Shown: positions 29,085-36,301 of the stretch, piece by piece
How positions within the stretch are numbered: the stretch's first letter is position 1
Layout of the letters: each line of letters starts with the position of its first letter
From: Rhodanobacteraceae bacterium
GTDB taxonomy: Bacteria > Pseudomonadota > Gammaproteobacteria > Xanthomonadales > Ahniellaceae
Assembly (NCBI GenBank): GCA_016708465.1
Contig: JADJFT010000003.1
Coordinates: forward strand, 124,001 to 188,000
Direction of reading: 5' to 3'
Length of the DNA: 64,000 nucleotides
Position numbers and translations under genes: made by a program
Notes under the pieces: model-generated
Seen by the model: only the letters and a program-made list of their open reading frames with translations
The model's database searches: none
What the model was told of the DNA's origin: nothing

Positions 29085-30597
29085 TCAGTGCAGGGTGGAA
29101 GGACGACGGCTGAAGCGGCCGCCGCGGGTGTAGGTGTCAGCGAGGCTGTCGAAGCTGTTGCTTGCGCTGGTTTGGTCGAGGCCTTTGGCGAGGATGGTTT
29201 TGACGGTGCGATAGCGCGGATCGTCGAACGCGAGTGCGCGCTCGCAGGCCGCTTCGAGGCGTGCGCTGCCGTGCTGCTTCTCCAGCCGGATCACGCCTTG
29301 TGCAGCGCGTAGGTGGTCGAGCACGCGATCTGCAAACAGGCGCTGGATCAGCGCGTGGCAGTGCGGTCCGATGCGTTCGCTCTCGCGCAGGCAATGCTGC
29401 GGATCGGCCATGGCCCAGGCCAATGCGTCCGGTGGCAAGTGATCGCGCACGGTCGAGCGCCGATGTGACGAGGTCCGCACATGCGTGGCCACCCGTTCCT
29501 GCTCGCGATAGATCTGGATCAGTTGATCAGTGGCACGCAGCCACAGCTGCTGGCCCATCAAGCGGAACGGCACCGAGTACAAGGTCTTCTCGAACTGGAC
29601 GTGGGCATCGCGGTGCACCGTGACCCGGGCCCAGGTCGCGACCTCGGGTGGATGCGCGGGCAGCGCGATCAACAAGCTGCGCTCGGTCGCAAAGCGTGCC
29701 AGCGGCTGCTCGCGCGTGGTGCCGTGGTTGCGCGTACCGGCCGTGCCGAGCACCCATTCCTGGATCTGCCGATTGGCATCGGCGAGATCGCGAAACTCGC
29801 GTAGCGGCAGGAAGTTGCGTTTGACGTACTTCACGCCGGACTCGACGATGCCCTTCTTCTGCGGATCGCGCGGCGGGCACGGGCTGATCTTGAAGCGCCA
29901 GCCTTCGGCGCACTCGGCATAGGCGCGTTGCACGCTCGGGTCGGTGTTACAGGCGCGCGTGATCGCGCACTTCGGGTTGTCGATGATGATCCGGCCGGGC
30001 ACGCCGCCAAACCATTCGAAGGCGCGGCGATGACAGCCGAGCCAGGTCGCGATGGTCTGGTCGCGCACCACCTCCGCGTACTGGTGGCGCGACCAGCACA
30101 GCGTCATCACGAACACCCAGGTCTTGAACACTTCGCCGGTGTGGACGTCGGTGATCTCCGGGGCCGAACCGAAATCGACCTGCGCGGCCTCGGCCGGAGC
30201 GAAGTCCAGGCGCATCGTCGTGCACACCTCCGGTTCCGCCGCGGCAAGCTGCTGGCGGAAGCGCCGCATTGCGGAGTAGCTGCCGCGGTAGCCGTGATTG
30301 CGGCACAGCACCGCGTGCATCGTCGTGCCCTGCAGGCCCTGCGCGCACCACTCGCGAATCAACGAGGCGAATGGCGCCAAGGTCGACACCGTGTTCGCCG
30401 CCACGCGTGTCGGCGTCAACGCCACGGCCAGCGCCACGTCGTCCGGCAACGGCTGCGCCGGATCGAGCCAGCCCATCTGCTCGGCGAGTTCGCGCAACCG
30501 ACCCAACTTCTTGCGGCCCATCAGCCGCGACCGCGCAATGTCGCGATCGCAATCGCCCCTGGCGCAGCCGCACCAGGACCTGTCGATACTGGAACAT
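29085..30597 (-). CDS. istA: IS21 transposase IstA, frameshifted near the start
   Basis: The family start MFQYRQVLVRLRQG begins at 30597; the main frame then reads CDRDIARSRLMGRKK onward. The join falls at the C run 30556-30559 (G run on the coding strand), where one base too many breaks the frame. The rest has a helix-turn-helix region, a DDE core (VDFG near AAQVDFGSAPE, IIIDNPKCA, KKGIVESGVKYVKRNF) and a C-terminal beta-barrel-like part. About 504 residues when repaired. If the shift is real the element needs another way to make transposase. Confidence 0.9.
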
Positions 30598-30689
30598 CTC
30601 GAATCTCCGTCTGCTCACCGCGCACCTCCGGACAAATCCGGAAGCGTACGGCCGTGGAGTTCGAGCCCTGCTCAGTTCACCCTGGCGCC

Positions 30690-30808
30690 ATTACGCCGAT
30701 CATCAGGTGGCGCCATTACGCCGATCCTGACCTGGCGCCATTACGGCGATCATGAAGTGGCGCCATTACGCCGATCCTCAAATGGCGCCATTGGGGCGGT
30801 CGCTGACA
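30690..30808 (-). repeat. Multiple terminal repeats at the istA end of the IS21 element
   Basis: Five units of about 24-27 bases share TGGCGCCATTACGCCGATC or close forms; two matching units lie inverted at 28213-28250 near the other end. IS21 elements carry such repeated transposase-binding sites. Confidence 0.85.
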
Positions 30809-30950
30809 GTCAGCTTCAGCCTCACGATCTTGTCACTCAACATCAGTCGCCGTGGCGTTTCTTCGACCACAACACTCCGTGCAACGAGCTCCGCAGTGTT
30901 CGCGCGAGAAACCAGGAAATCGCCATCCGAGACCTCATGCTCTGTCCTTG
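30809..30950 (-). pseudogene. hsdS: HsdS 5'-side fragment joined to an HsdR fragment
   Basis: The minus strand reads SDGDFLVSRANTAELVARSV then RRLMLSDKIVRLKL, a typical HsdS target-recognition segment. Without IS21 and one GTCAG, it runs in frame into TTFCNRHYVNPVN at 28200, so both parts were one gene. On its upstream side it meets the HsdR fragment near 30950 in another frame. A deletion has therefore removed the end of hsdR and the start of hsdS. Confidence 0.85.
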
Positions 30951-31274
30951 TCGAAGTCGATGCGCACGACCTTGTACGGCGCGAGGAAGCCGTCTTCGAT
31001 GCCGTGCTTGAGGCTGTAGGTATAGACCGGCTCGCCGAAATAGAAGGTGCTGGAAACGTCCTTGGTTTCCTTGGGCGTCGCGGTCAGGCCAACGTGCGTC
31101 GCATTTGAGAAATACTCAAGAATGTCGCGCCAAGCCGAATCTTCGGCCGCGCTGCCACGATGGCATTCGTCGATGACGACGAGATCGAAGAAATCCGGCG
31201 TGAACTGCTTGTAGATGTTCTTTTCTTCGTCGGTGCCGGTGACTGCTTGGTACAGCGACAGATATGGCGGCACT
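30950..31274 (-). pseudogene. hsdR: Type I restriction endonuclease HsdR, internal fragment
   Basis: About 108 codons: YLSLYQAVTG, FTPDFFDLVVIDECHRGSA with the DEAH-like box, THVGLTATPKETKD (helicase motif III), then YSLKHGIEDGFLAPYKVVRID. This is the central helicase part of HsdR, the motor and cleavage subunit of type I enzymes, normally about 800-1000 residues. Both ends are cut off: near 31275 by unrelated sequence and near 30950 by the HsdS fragment. Confidence 0.88.
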
Positions 31275-31389
31275 CACGGTGGCCGCATCGAGTCCGTGCA
31301 GACAAACAATGGCAAGGTCTTCACCGCACCCACCATCATCTGCAACGCTGATTCCTAGAAGATGCCTCGGGTCATCGGCATCGAGAAGT

Positions 31390-31440
31390 TTCCACATGCT
31401 GTGGCTCGATGGCGTGTACGAATTGGTGACAGGGTTGCGA
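31390..31440 (+). pseudogene. IS91-family transposase scrap (FHMLWLDGVYELV)
   Basis: FHMLWLDGVYELV resembles the H-F-H-x-L-x-L-D-G-V-Y segment near the middle of IS91-type transposases. It is bounded by unrelated sequence; between 31276 and 31390, and from 31440 to 31590, I see only mosaic fragments. Confidence 0.5.
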
Positions 31441-31590
31441 AATGCGATTGCGTCAGCTTGGTGCCCGCCCGCGCCAGTTCCGCGCTGAGCAACGTGCCTT
31501 GACTCGCCGCAATTCTGACAAAAGTGCGATACCCTCGCCGGAACCATTGGCCGCCAAGGCGGTCCGAGTGGGGATACTTGAGCAAGCAGT

Positions 31591-32103
31591 ATGGTGGCCA
31601 CCTGCATCGGTCCGACCATTGGTCAGACGATCCATTCGTTCACCGAGTCGTTCGATGGCTTGGCCGATTTGCGCGTGGCGCGCGTCGTTGATGAAACCGT
31701 GGACGCCCTGCTGGCGGAAGCGAAGTTTTATCGCGGCCATGCTGTGCTCGGGCGCAGCATCATCGCCCGCATAGTCGAACAGACGCCAAGCCCCGGCGAG
31801 TTCATGGATGAAGCCGGCGATCTGGAAGCTGGCTTGCGCGAAGTCATTGACCGCGCCGAATCCATGCTGTCGCTGTGGACTGCCAGCAAGGGCAAGATCG
31901 ATGGTGACAAGCGTTTGTCTTCGGGCCATTGCGACATGTTGCACTCGTCCTATGACGATGCGCTGGTCGCGTTGGCAACGCTGATCGAAACGTCGAAAGA
32001 CATGCTCGCGGCCGTGATTTCGCACGACCTCAAGGCCGAGCCGCGCAGCGACAAGACGTTCTCCAGCGTTCGCGAACTGCACGCCAGCATCTTGCACGGA
32101 TGA
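31591..32103 (+). CDS. Hypothetical 170-residue helical protein, upstream partner of a RelE/ParE-like toxin
   Basis: I do not recognise a family. The protein is mainly helical (VDETVDALLAEAKFYRGHAV, EAGDLEAGLREVIDRAESML, DDALVALATLIETSKDMLAAV) and has no signal peptide or membrane helix. Its stop overlaps the ATG of the next gene by four bases (ATGA, 32100-32103). In toxin-antitoxin pairs the gene in this position is normally the antitoxin, but 170 residues would be long for one and no DNA-binding motif is evident. A shorter start is possible, since the region before about residue 12 is weakly supported. Confidence 0.6.
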   Translation: MVATCIGPTIGQTIHSFTESFDGLADLRVARVVDETVDALLAEAKFYRGHAVLGRSIIARIVEQTPSPGEFMDEAGDLEAGLREVIDRAESMLSLWTASKGKIDGDKRLSSGHCDMLHSSYDDALVALATLIETSKDMLAAVISHDLKAEPRSDKTFSSVRELHASILHG

Positions 32104-32399
32104 CACACGCCGGGTCTGGCGGAGTCACGATCACGGAATGGTGCGCGACATCGCGCTACGCGCGCGACCTCAAGAAGCTCACCGCAGAACTGCAAGAGCG
32201 CATCATTCAAAAGCTCGAAGACTTGAAAGCCAATCCAAGGCCGCCGGGGCTCGGGTTCGAGAAGTTGAAAGGCCACAGCAACCCAGACATCTACACGATC
32301 CACATCACCGGGAACTACAAGGTTTCTTTCGAGATTGTCGGATCAGTGGCTAGCCTGCGCCGCGTTGCACCCCACGACGAGATTGACCGCGCGCCCTAG
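32100..32399 (+). CDS. RelE/ParE-superfamily toxin-like protein
   Basis: 99 residues: YARDLKKLTAELQERIIQKL, then a strand region YTIHITGNYKVSFEIVGSVA and LRRVAPHDEIDRAP. The helix pair, then beta strands ending in R-R-V-x-x-H-D, is the pattern of RelE/ParE toxins that cut mRNA on ribosomes or poison gyrase. The start overlaps the upstream gene by ATGA. Which activity applies, or whether it is active, cannot be told. Confidence 0.72.
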   Translation: MTHAGSGGVTITEWCATSRYARDLKKLTAELQERIIQKLEDLKANPRPPGLGFEKLKGHSNPDIYTIHITGNYKVSFEIVGSVASLRRVAPHDEIDRAP

Positions 32400-32495
32400 G
32401 GCGCATGAACAGACCGCCCCCGCACCCCGCACCCCGCGCTCCGCGCCGTCAACTTCTCGCACATGCTGGAAGCCGCTGGCGGGCATTGAGGCGCG

Positions 32496-33167
32496 TTACT
32501 TCACCGATACCACTTTGCTTTGCCTGACCAGGAACCACTGGTCGTTTCGGACCAGTGCGCCGAAAGCATTCTTGCCGCGGTACTCGCAACGGATGTTCCA
32601 TCCGCCATCGGTAACCAGTGGCGCCGAACAGCCTACGAATTCGATGCTGTCCGGGTCGTGTGCCATGCGCTTGAGGTAGCGGTCTATTTCTGAATAGCTC
32701 CCATCCCAGGCAGATTGCACCGGCTTCGGTCCGAGCTTGGACTCGCGTTCCGCTTTGGCAATTCGGGCAAATTCTTCGCTCTCATCCTCCAGCATCTGCC
32801 GATATTCCAAGGCCTTTTCTTGCTCTGCCTTGGCGCGAGCATTTTCAGCGTCTGCGGCAGGCTTCGCAGCGCGCAACTTCGCCACATCCTCCGGGCCAAG
32901 CATGATCTCCCATGGCTGCAAGGCTTCAACGATGGCTGCGCTGTCCCCGGCCGTGGTCGCATTGCGCACCTGACGCTCGATGTCTGGGCGAGCGGCCTGA
33001 TAGGCCTTTTGTCGCGCCGCCTTGGCATCGGTAACTCTCGCCACCAGTGCAGCGTGCTCAGTGGTTTCGCGATCCCGCTTGGCTATACCGTTGATCGCGT
33101 CATTTATCATCAGCCCGCCGAACGATATCGCTGAAACAACCAGTATCGCTTTGCTCGTCGAGTCCAT
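32496..33167 (-). CDS. Hypothetical membrane-anchored coiled-coil protein
   Basis: 223 residues. One N-terminal helix (AILVVSAISFGGLMINDAI) anchors it. A long charged helical part follows (residues about 30-145, rich in Ala, Lys and Glu). A small C-terminal domain reads YSEIDRYLKRMAHDPDSIEF then VGCSAP, WNIRCEYRGKNAFGA and NDQWFLVRQSKVV, a pattern also seen in short uncharacterised bacterial proteins. No partner gene is evident. Function unknown. Confidence 0.72.
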   Translation of the reverse strand: MDSTSKAILVVSAISFGGLMINDAINGIAKRDRETTEHAALVARVTDAKAARQKAYQAARPDIERQVRNATTAGDSAAIVEALQPWEIMLGPEDVAKLRAAKPAADAENARAKAEQEKALEYRQMLEDESEEFARIAKAERESKLGPKPVQSAWDGSYSEIDRYLKRMAHDPDSIEFVGCSAPLVTDGGWNIRCEYRGKNAFGALVRNDQWFLVRQSKVVSVK

Positions 33168-33367
33168 TTTTCAGCCTCTCGTTCGCCACGCACTCCAGCG
33201 CGCGGCGGTAATGCCCCGGGACGCCGGAATGTCTCGAAGAGTCACCGGGAAAGCAAATACCGGGTGTGCCGCCATCTAACGCGCCAGGGCTGGCTCGAAG
33301 GCGAAGACGAGTCGGCATTTCTGTCCGACCGTGCAGGCCGCGAAGACGGCCCCGCTTGAAGGCGATG

Positions 33368-33485
33368 CCGGCGCGTTACATCGCGCGCCCGGCGATCAGC
33401 GAGAAGCGCCTGTCGCTCTCGCCGCAGGGCAGGGCGCGGTACGAACTCAAGCGCCCTTAGAGAAACGGCACGACGCCTTCGGTGT
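33368..33485 (+). pseudogene. IS91-family transposase scrap (ARYIARPAISEKRLSL)
   Basis: ARYIARPAISEKRLSLSPQG followed by RYELK, then past an in-frame stop RNGTT, matches the R-Y-I-x-R-P-x-x-x-x-R-L-x-L ... Y-x-L-K-x-P-x-x-[DN]-G-T-T segment of IS91-type transposases. It lies in an otherwise gene-poor stretch (33168-33727). Confidence 0.65.
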
Positions 33486-33727
33486 TGCGTAAACATGACT
33501 TGGTGCAAACGCGCCGCGATGCATAAACCGTCTACTGCCGGCTTGCCGATGGACCGGTGAAGGCGCTGATCGCGACTTCGCTCGATATTTTTTGCACGAT
33601 GCCCTGAACCGAGTGCGCCACGCAGCTCTGCGCCGCGCGACGGCCATGATGCTCTGCCTCCCGAAAATCGGTTTCGACGGGCACAGCGAGCGCCATGACG
33701 CTCGCCAACGCGGGCGTTGACAACTGC

Positions 33728-33768
33728 GATTACGAGTGTAAACTCCGAATCAGATTACGGATGTAAAC
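33728..33768 (+). promoter_or_regulatory. Two BlaI-type operator dyads before blaI-like gene
   Basis: GATTAC-GAGT-GTAAAC (33728-33743) and GATTAC-GGAT-GTAAAC (33753-33768) are near-perfect inverted repeats spaced 25 bases apart, directly before ATG 33773. BlaI/MecI repressors bind such TAC/GTA dyads in their own promoters. Autoregulation is therefore likely. Confidence 0.7.
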
Positions 33769-33772
33769 ACTC

Positions 33773-34144
33773 ATGATCCAGATCAGCGAAGCCGAGTCCC
33801 TTGTGATGGACGTGCTCTGGCAGACCAGTCCGCTGGCCGCCGAAGAAGTCGTTGCCGCGCTCAGCGAGCGACAGGCTTGGCAGGAAGCGACGGTAAAAAC
33901 GCTGCTCAATCGATTGTTGAACAAGCAGTCCATTGCGGCGGAAAAAGACGGGCGCCGATTTCTCTATCGGCCTTTGCTTCAACGCGACGACTATCTGCAG
34001 CAGCAAAGCAGCAGTCTGGTGGATCGGCTGTTCGAAGGACGGTTGGCGCCTTTGGTGTCGCATTTCAGCGCCAAACGAACACTTGGCGCGGACGATATCG
34101 CTGAACTCAAACAGTTGATCCAGGATATCGAACATGGTCAGTGA
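33773..34144 (+). CDS. BlaI/MecI/CopY-family repressor
   Basis: 123 residues with a winged helix (ISEAESLVMDVLWQTSPLAA, VKTLLNRLLNKQSIAAEKDG, RRFLYRPLL) and a C-terminal helical dimerisation part. The family is cut by a partner M56 membrane protease, releasing its operators. Here the partner gene begins at 34134, overlapping by 11 bases, and two matching operator dyads lie just upstream. No beta-lactamase or copper gene is nearby, so the signal and targets are unknown. Confidence 0.9.
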   Translation: MIQISEAESLVMDVLWQTSPLAAEEVVAALSERQAWQEATVKTLLNRLLNKQSIAAEKDGRRFLYRPLLQRDDYLQQQSSSLVDRLFEGRLAPLVSHFSAKRTLGADDIAELKQLIQDIEHGQ

Positions 34145-35390
34145 ATGGTGGGCATTGCTGGTTCAACTCAGTCTGTGTTCGGCGCTCGCGATTCTGTTCG
34201 TGCTGAGCGTGCGCGCGCTGCTGGCGCATCGATTGGGCGCCGTTGCGACCTATCAGCTGTGGGCAGTCATCCCCGTCTCTTTGCTGGCCGGTCTTCTGCC
34301 GGTATCCGCGCAACCTGAAAGCGTTGTGCAACTCGCCAGTGTGTTGGCCACGATCCAAGCGGTTGTTGCTGACTCGGCACCGGTAAAAAATGGCGGACAC
34401 GCTGGCTTGATCGGCATCGGCATCGGCGTCTGGTTGGCGGGGTTCATTCTCAGCGCAATCCATCAGATCGTGATGCAACGTCGATTCGTGCGCCATCTGG
34501 GTCAACTGCGGCAGATATCAGGCCGGATCTATCAGGCGAGCTCCAGCGCCGGGGCGCCCGCCTTGGTCGGCGCGTTGTGGCCCCGCATCGTCTTACCCAA
34601 CAACTTTGAATCGAGCTATACGCCAGAGCAACAGGCATTGATTGTCTTGCACGAACAAACCCATCTGAAACGTGGCGACGCGCAGATCAATGCGCTCGTT
34701 GCGACGCTGCGCTGTGTGTTCTGGTTCAACCCCTTGGTGCACTGGGCTGCAGACCGCCTGCGCCACGACCAGGAGTTGGCCTGTGACGCGGTCGTGCTGC
34801 GCCAACGTCCTCTTTCGCGCCGGCATTACGCCGAAGCAATTCTGAATTCGCAGCTGGCCGATATCGGACTGCCGGTCGGCTGCCAGTGGCAGTCCAGCCA
34901 TCCCATGAAGGAAAGAATACAAATGATCAAGAAAATTTCATCCAGCCGCATGCAGCGATTTTTGGCAACGCCACTCGTACTCGCACTGCTGTGTGTTGCG
35001 GCAACCACGGCTTGGGCCGCCGGCAATGCACCGGCAGCAGACACGAGCGCAACGACCACCGAAGTCGGCTATGCCCAGCTGAGTCCGCCGGCCTACCCAA
35101 AGCAGGCCGCTGCGGAAAAAACCACCGGTCGGGTCCTGCTGAAAATCGGCGTGGGCGTTGATGGCAAACCACAGACCATCGATATCGTTTCCAGCGAACC
35201 TGCTGGCGTATTCGATCAAGCAGCGACGGATGCAGTCGCGAAATGGACGTTTACGCCGGCCACCGAGGCCGGAGTTCCAATGGTCTCCACCGTCCTCGTG
35301 CCGGTGAACTTCGCCATGGATGATCCGGATCGGCTTGAGCTTGAAGATCAGGGCCTGCAACGGATGGATACGCTGCACGTGCAGGAGTAA
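34134..35390 (+). CDS. M56 (BlaR1-like) membrane peptidase with C-terminal TonB domain
   Basis: 418 residues. The N-terminal part has membrane helices (LCSALAILFVLSVRALLAH, GLIGIGIGVWLAGFILSAI) and the zinc site VLHEQTHLKRGD near residue 172, with HDQELACD as the downstream acidic part. A further hydrophobic segment (FLATPLVLALLCVAATTAW) is followed by a TonB C-terminal domain (PAYPKQAAAEKTTGRVLLKI, KWTFTPATEAG). It probably senses an envelope signal and cuts the BlaI-like repressor encoded just upstream; the TonB part is a common replacement for the beta-lactam sensor. Two segments of this gene recur at 44139-44404. Confidence 0.88.
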   Translation: MVSEWWALLVQLSLCSALAILFVLSVRALLAHRLGAVATYQLWAVIPVSLLAGLLPVSAQPESVVQLASVLATIQAVVADSAPVKNGGHAGLIGIGIGVWLAGFILSAIHQIVMQRRFVRHLGQLRQISGRIYQASSSAGAPALVGALWPRIVLPNNFESSYTPEQQALIVLHEQTHLKRGDAQINALVATLRCVFWFNPLVHWAADRLRHDQELACDAVVLRQRPLSRRHYAEAILNSQLADIGLPVGCQWQSSHPMKERIQMIKKISSSRMQRFLATPLVLALLCVAATTAWAAGNAPAADTSATTTEVGYAQLSPPAYPKQAAAEKTTGRVLLKIGVGVDGKPQTIDIVSSEPAGVFDQAATDAVAKWTFTPATEAGVPMVSTVLVPVNFAMDDPDRLELEDQGLQRMDTLHVQE

Positions 35391-35439
35391 CAAATTCGGT
35401 TACTTCGATCACTTCACGCGTCGGAAATCTATCCGGCGC

Positions 35440-35607
35440 GTGACGTTGGGAACTTCGACAGTTCGCCTCGTTGCGACGGTCGTGATCGGTATCGTATCGG
35501 TAGTCGCCGTCGTGTGGTTCGCCGGAAAGGTGTTTCGGGTCGGTCTGCTGATGTACGGCAAAACGCCCAATTTCGCCGCCCTGATCCGCTGGGTGCGGAT
35601 GCCCTGA
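35440..35607 (+). pseudogene. 3' end of an ABC-2-type permease gene
   Basis: VRLVATVVIGIVSVVAVVW then AGKVFRVGLLMYGKTPNFAA and IRWVRMP resemble the last helix and conserved tail (K-x-x-R-V-G-x-L-M-Y-G-K-x-P) of ABC-2/NatB-type permeases. No upstream part or ATPase gene is present, so this is a remnant. Confidence 0.55.
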
Positions 35608-35616
35608 GCGATCGCG

Positions 35617-36240
35617 TTACCAGCAGCCCAGGTAGTAGACGCCGTCGTAGTGCTCGGTGCAGGCCTCGGCGCTCATGCCGTCGATGATCGCCATGTTGGT
35701 GTCGTGCATTGCGCGGCTGGCGGCGCTGGCCGCAGCCCAGTCCACTGCTTGCAGGTTCGCGCGACCCTGCTGGATGGATTGGATACGCTGGATCAGAACC
35801 TGGGCGATGGCCTCGGCATGCGGCCATCGGTACACATCATCGGGCAACACTGGGACCCGCTGCGCCTGACCTTCTGCGGTAAAGACAAACTGGCCGGAGA
35901 TATTGAGTCCGTAGCGGAAGTGGACGTCACCGCTCGCTGCCAGCTCGCCGAAATAGGCGGTGGCGCCTTCCGGGTGGAAGTAGCTGATGTGGCTGTCCGG
36001 GCCGAGGTAGTAGAGGGTTCCTTCCGGGCCATCGAATGGTCCGCTGATGCGTGCCGATTTGTCGATCGCCGGCAGTCCGACGGCGCGAGCACGAGCGATG
36101 GTTGCGGGTGCAGGCACGTTCGCCTTGCTGGTCTTTCTATCGGTGGCGGCGCGGTGCTGCGTTGTCTCGGCGCTTCCGGGAGCTGGCAGCCACAGTGCAA
36201 GCAGCAAATACAGTATCGGGATCAGGGACAGGGCGCGCAT
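35617..36240 (-). CDS. Hypothetical secreted protein
   Basis: 207 residues with a signal peptide (MRALSLIPILYLLLALWLPA, ending GSAETT). The mature part has GTLYYLGPDSHISYFHPEGA and FGELAASGDVHFRYG, a possible small beta domain, then a helical part (AIAQVLIQRIQSIQQGRANL) and the end CTEHYDGVYYLGCW with two cysteines that could pair. I recognise no family. It precedes no coupled gene; the next gene on the same strand starts upstream at 39079. Confidence 0.7.
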   Translation of the reverse strand: MRALSLIPILYLLLALWLPAPGSAETTQHRAATDRKTSKANVPAPATIARARAVGLPAIDKSARISGPFDGPEGTLYYLGPDSHISYFHPEGATAYFGELAASGDVHFRYGLNISGQFVFTAEGQAQRVPVLPDDVYRWPHAEAIAQVLIQRIQSIQQGRANLQAVDWAAASAASRAMHDTNMAIIDGMSAEACTEHYDGVYYLGCW

Positions 36241-36301
36241 GTCGGATTCCAGTGAAAGTCGTTTGGCAGGCGGCCCGGTCGGGCCGCCTGAGGCGTTGTG
36301 C

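Larger units (their letters stand above)
28201..30808 (-). mobile_element. IS21-family insertion sequence with 5-bp target duplication
   Basis: 2,608 bases. The ends begin TGTCA (TGTCACGGACCGCCC at the left, TGTCAGCGACCGCCC on the other strand at the right). The flanking bases are GTCAG on both sides (28196-28200 and 30809-30813), a target duplication of normal size for IS21. It holds istA and istB in the usual order and multiple inner terminal repeats. It interrupts hsdS. Confidence 0.95.

Noticed and set aside
31276..31356. Plus-strand reading GGRIESVQTNNGKVFTAPTI, like part of an FAD-dependent oxidoreductase
   Set aside because: Only about 26 residues, no cofactor motif, in a mosaic area; too short to assign.
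33532..33723. 63-codon minus-strand frame before the BlaI-like gene
   Set aside because: No ribosome site and no known motif; I could not support it as a gene.
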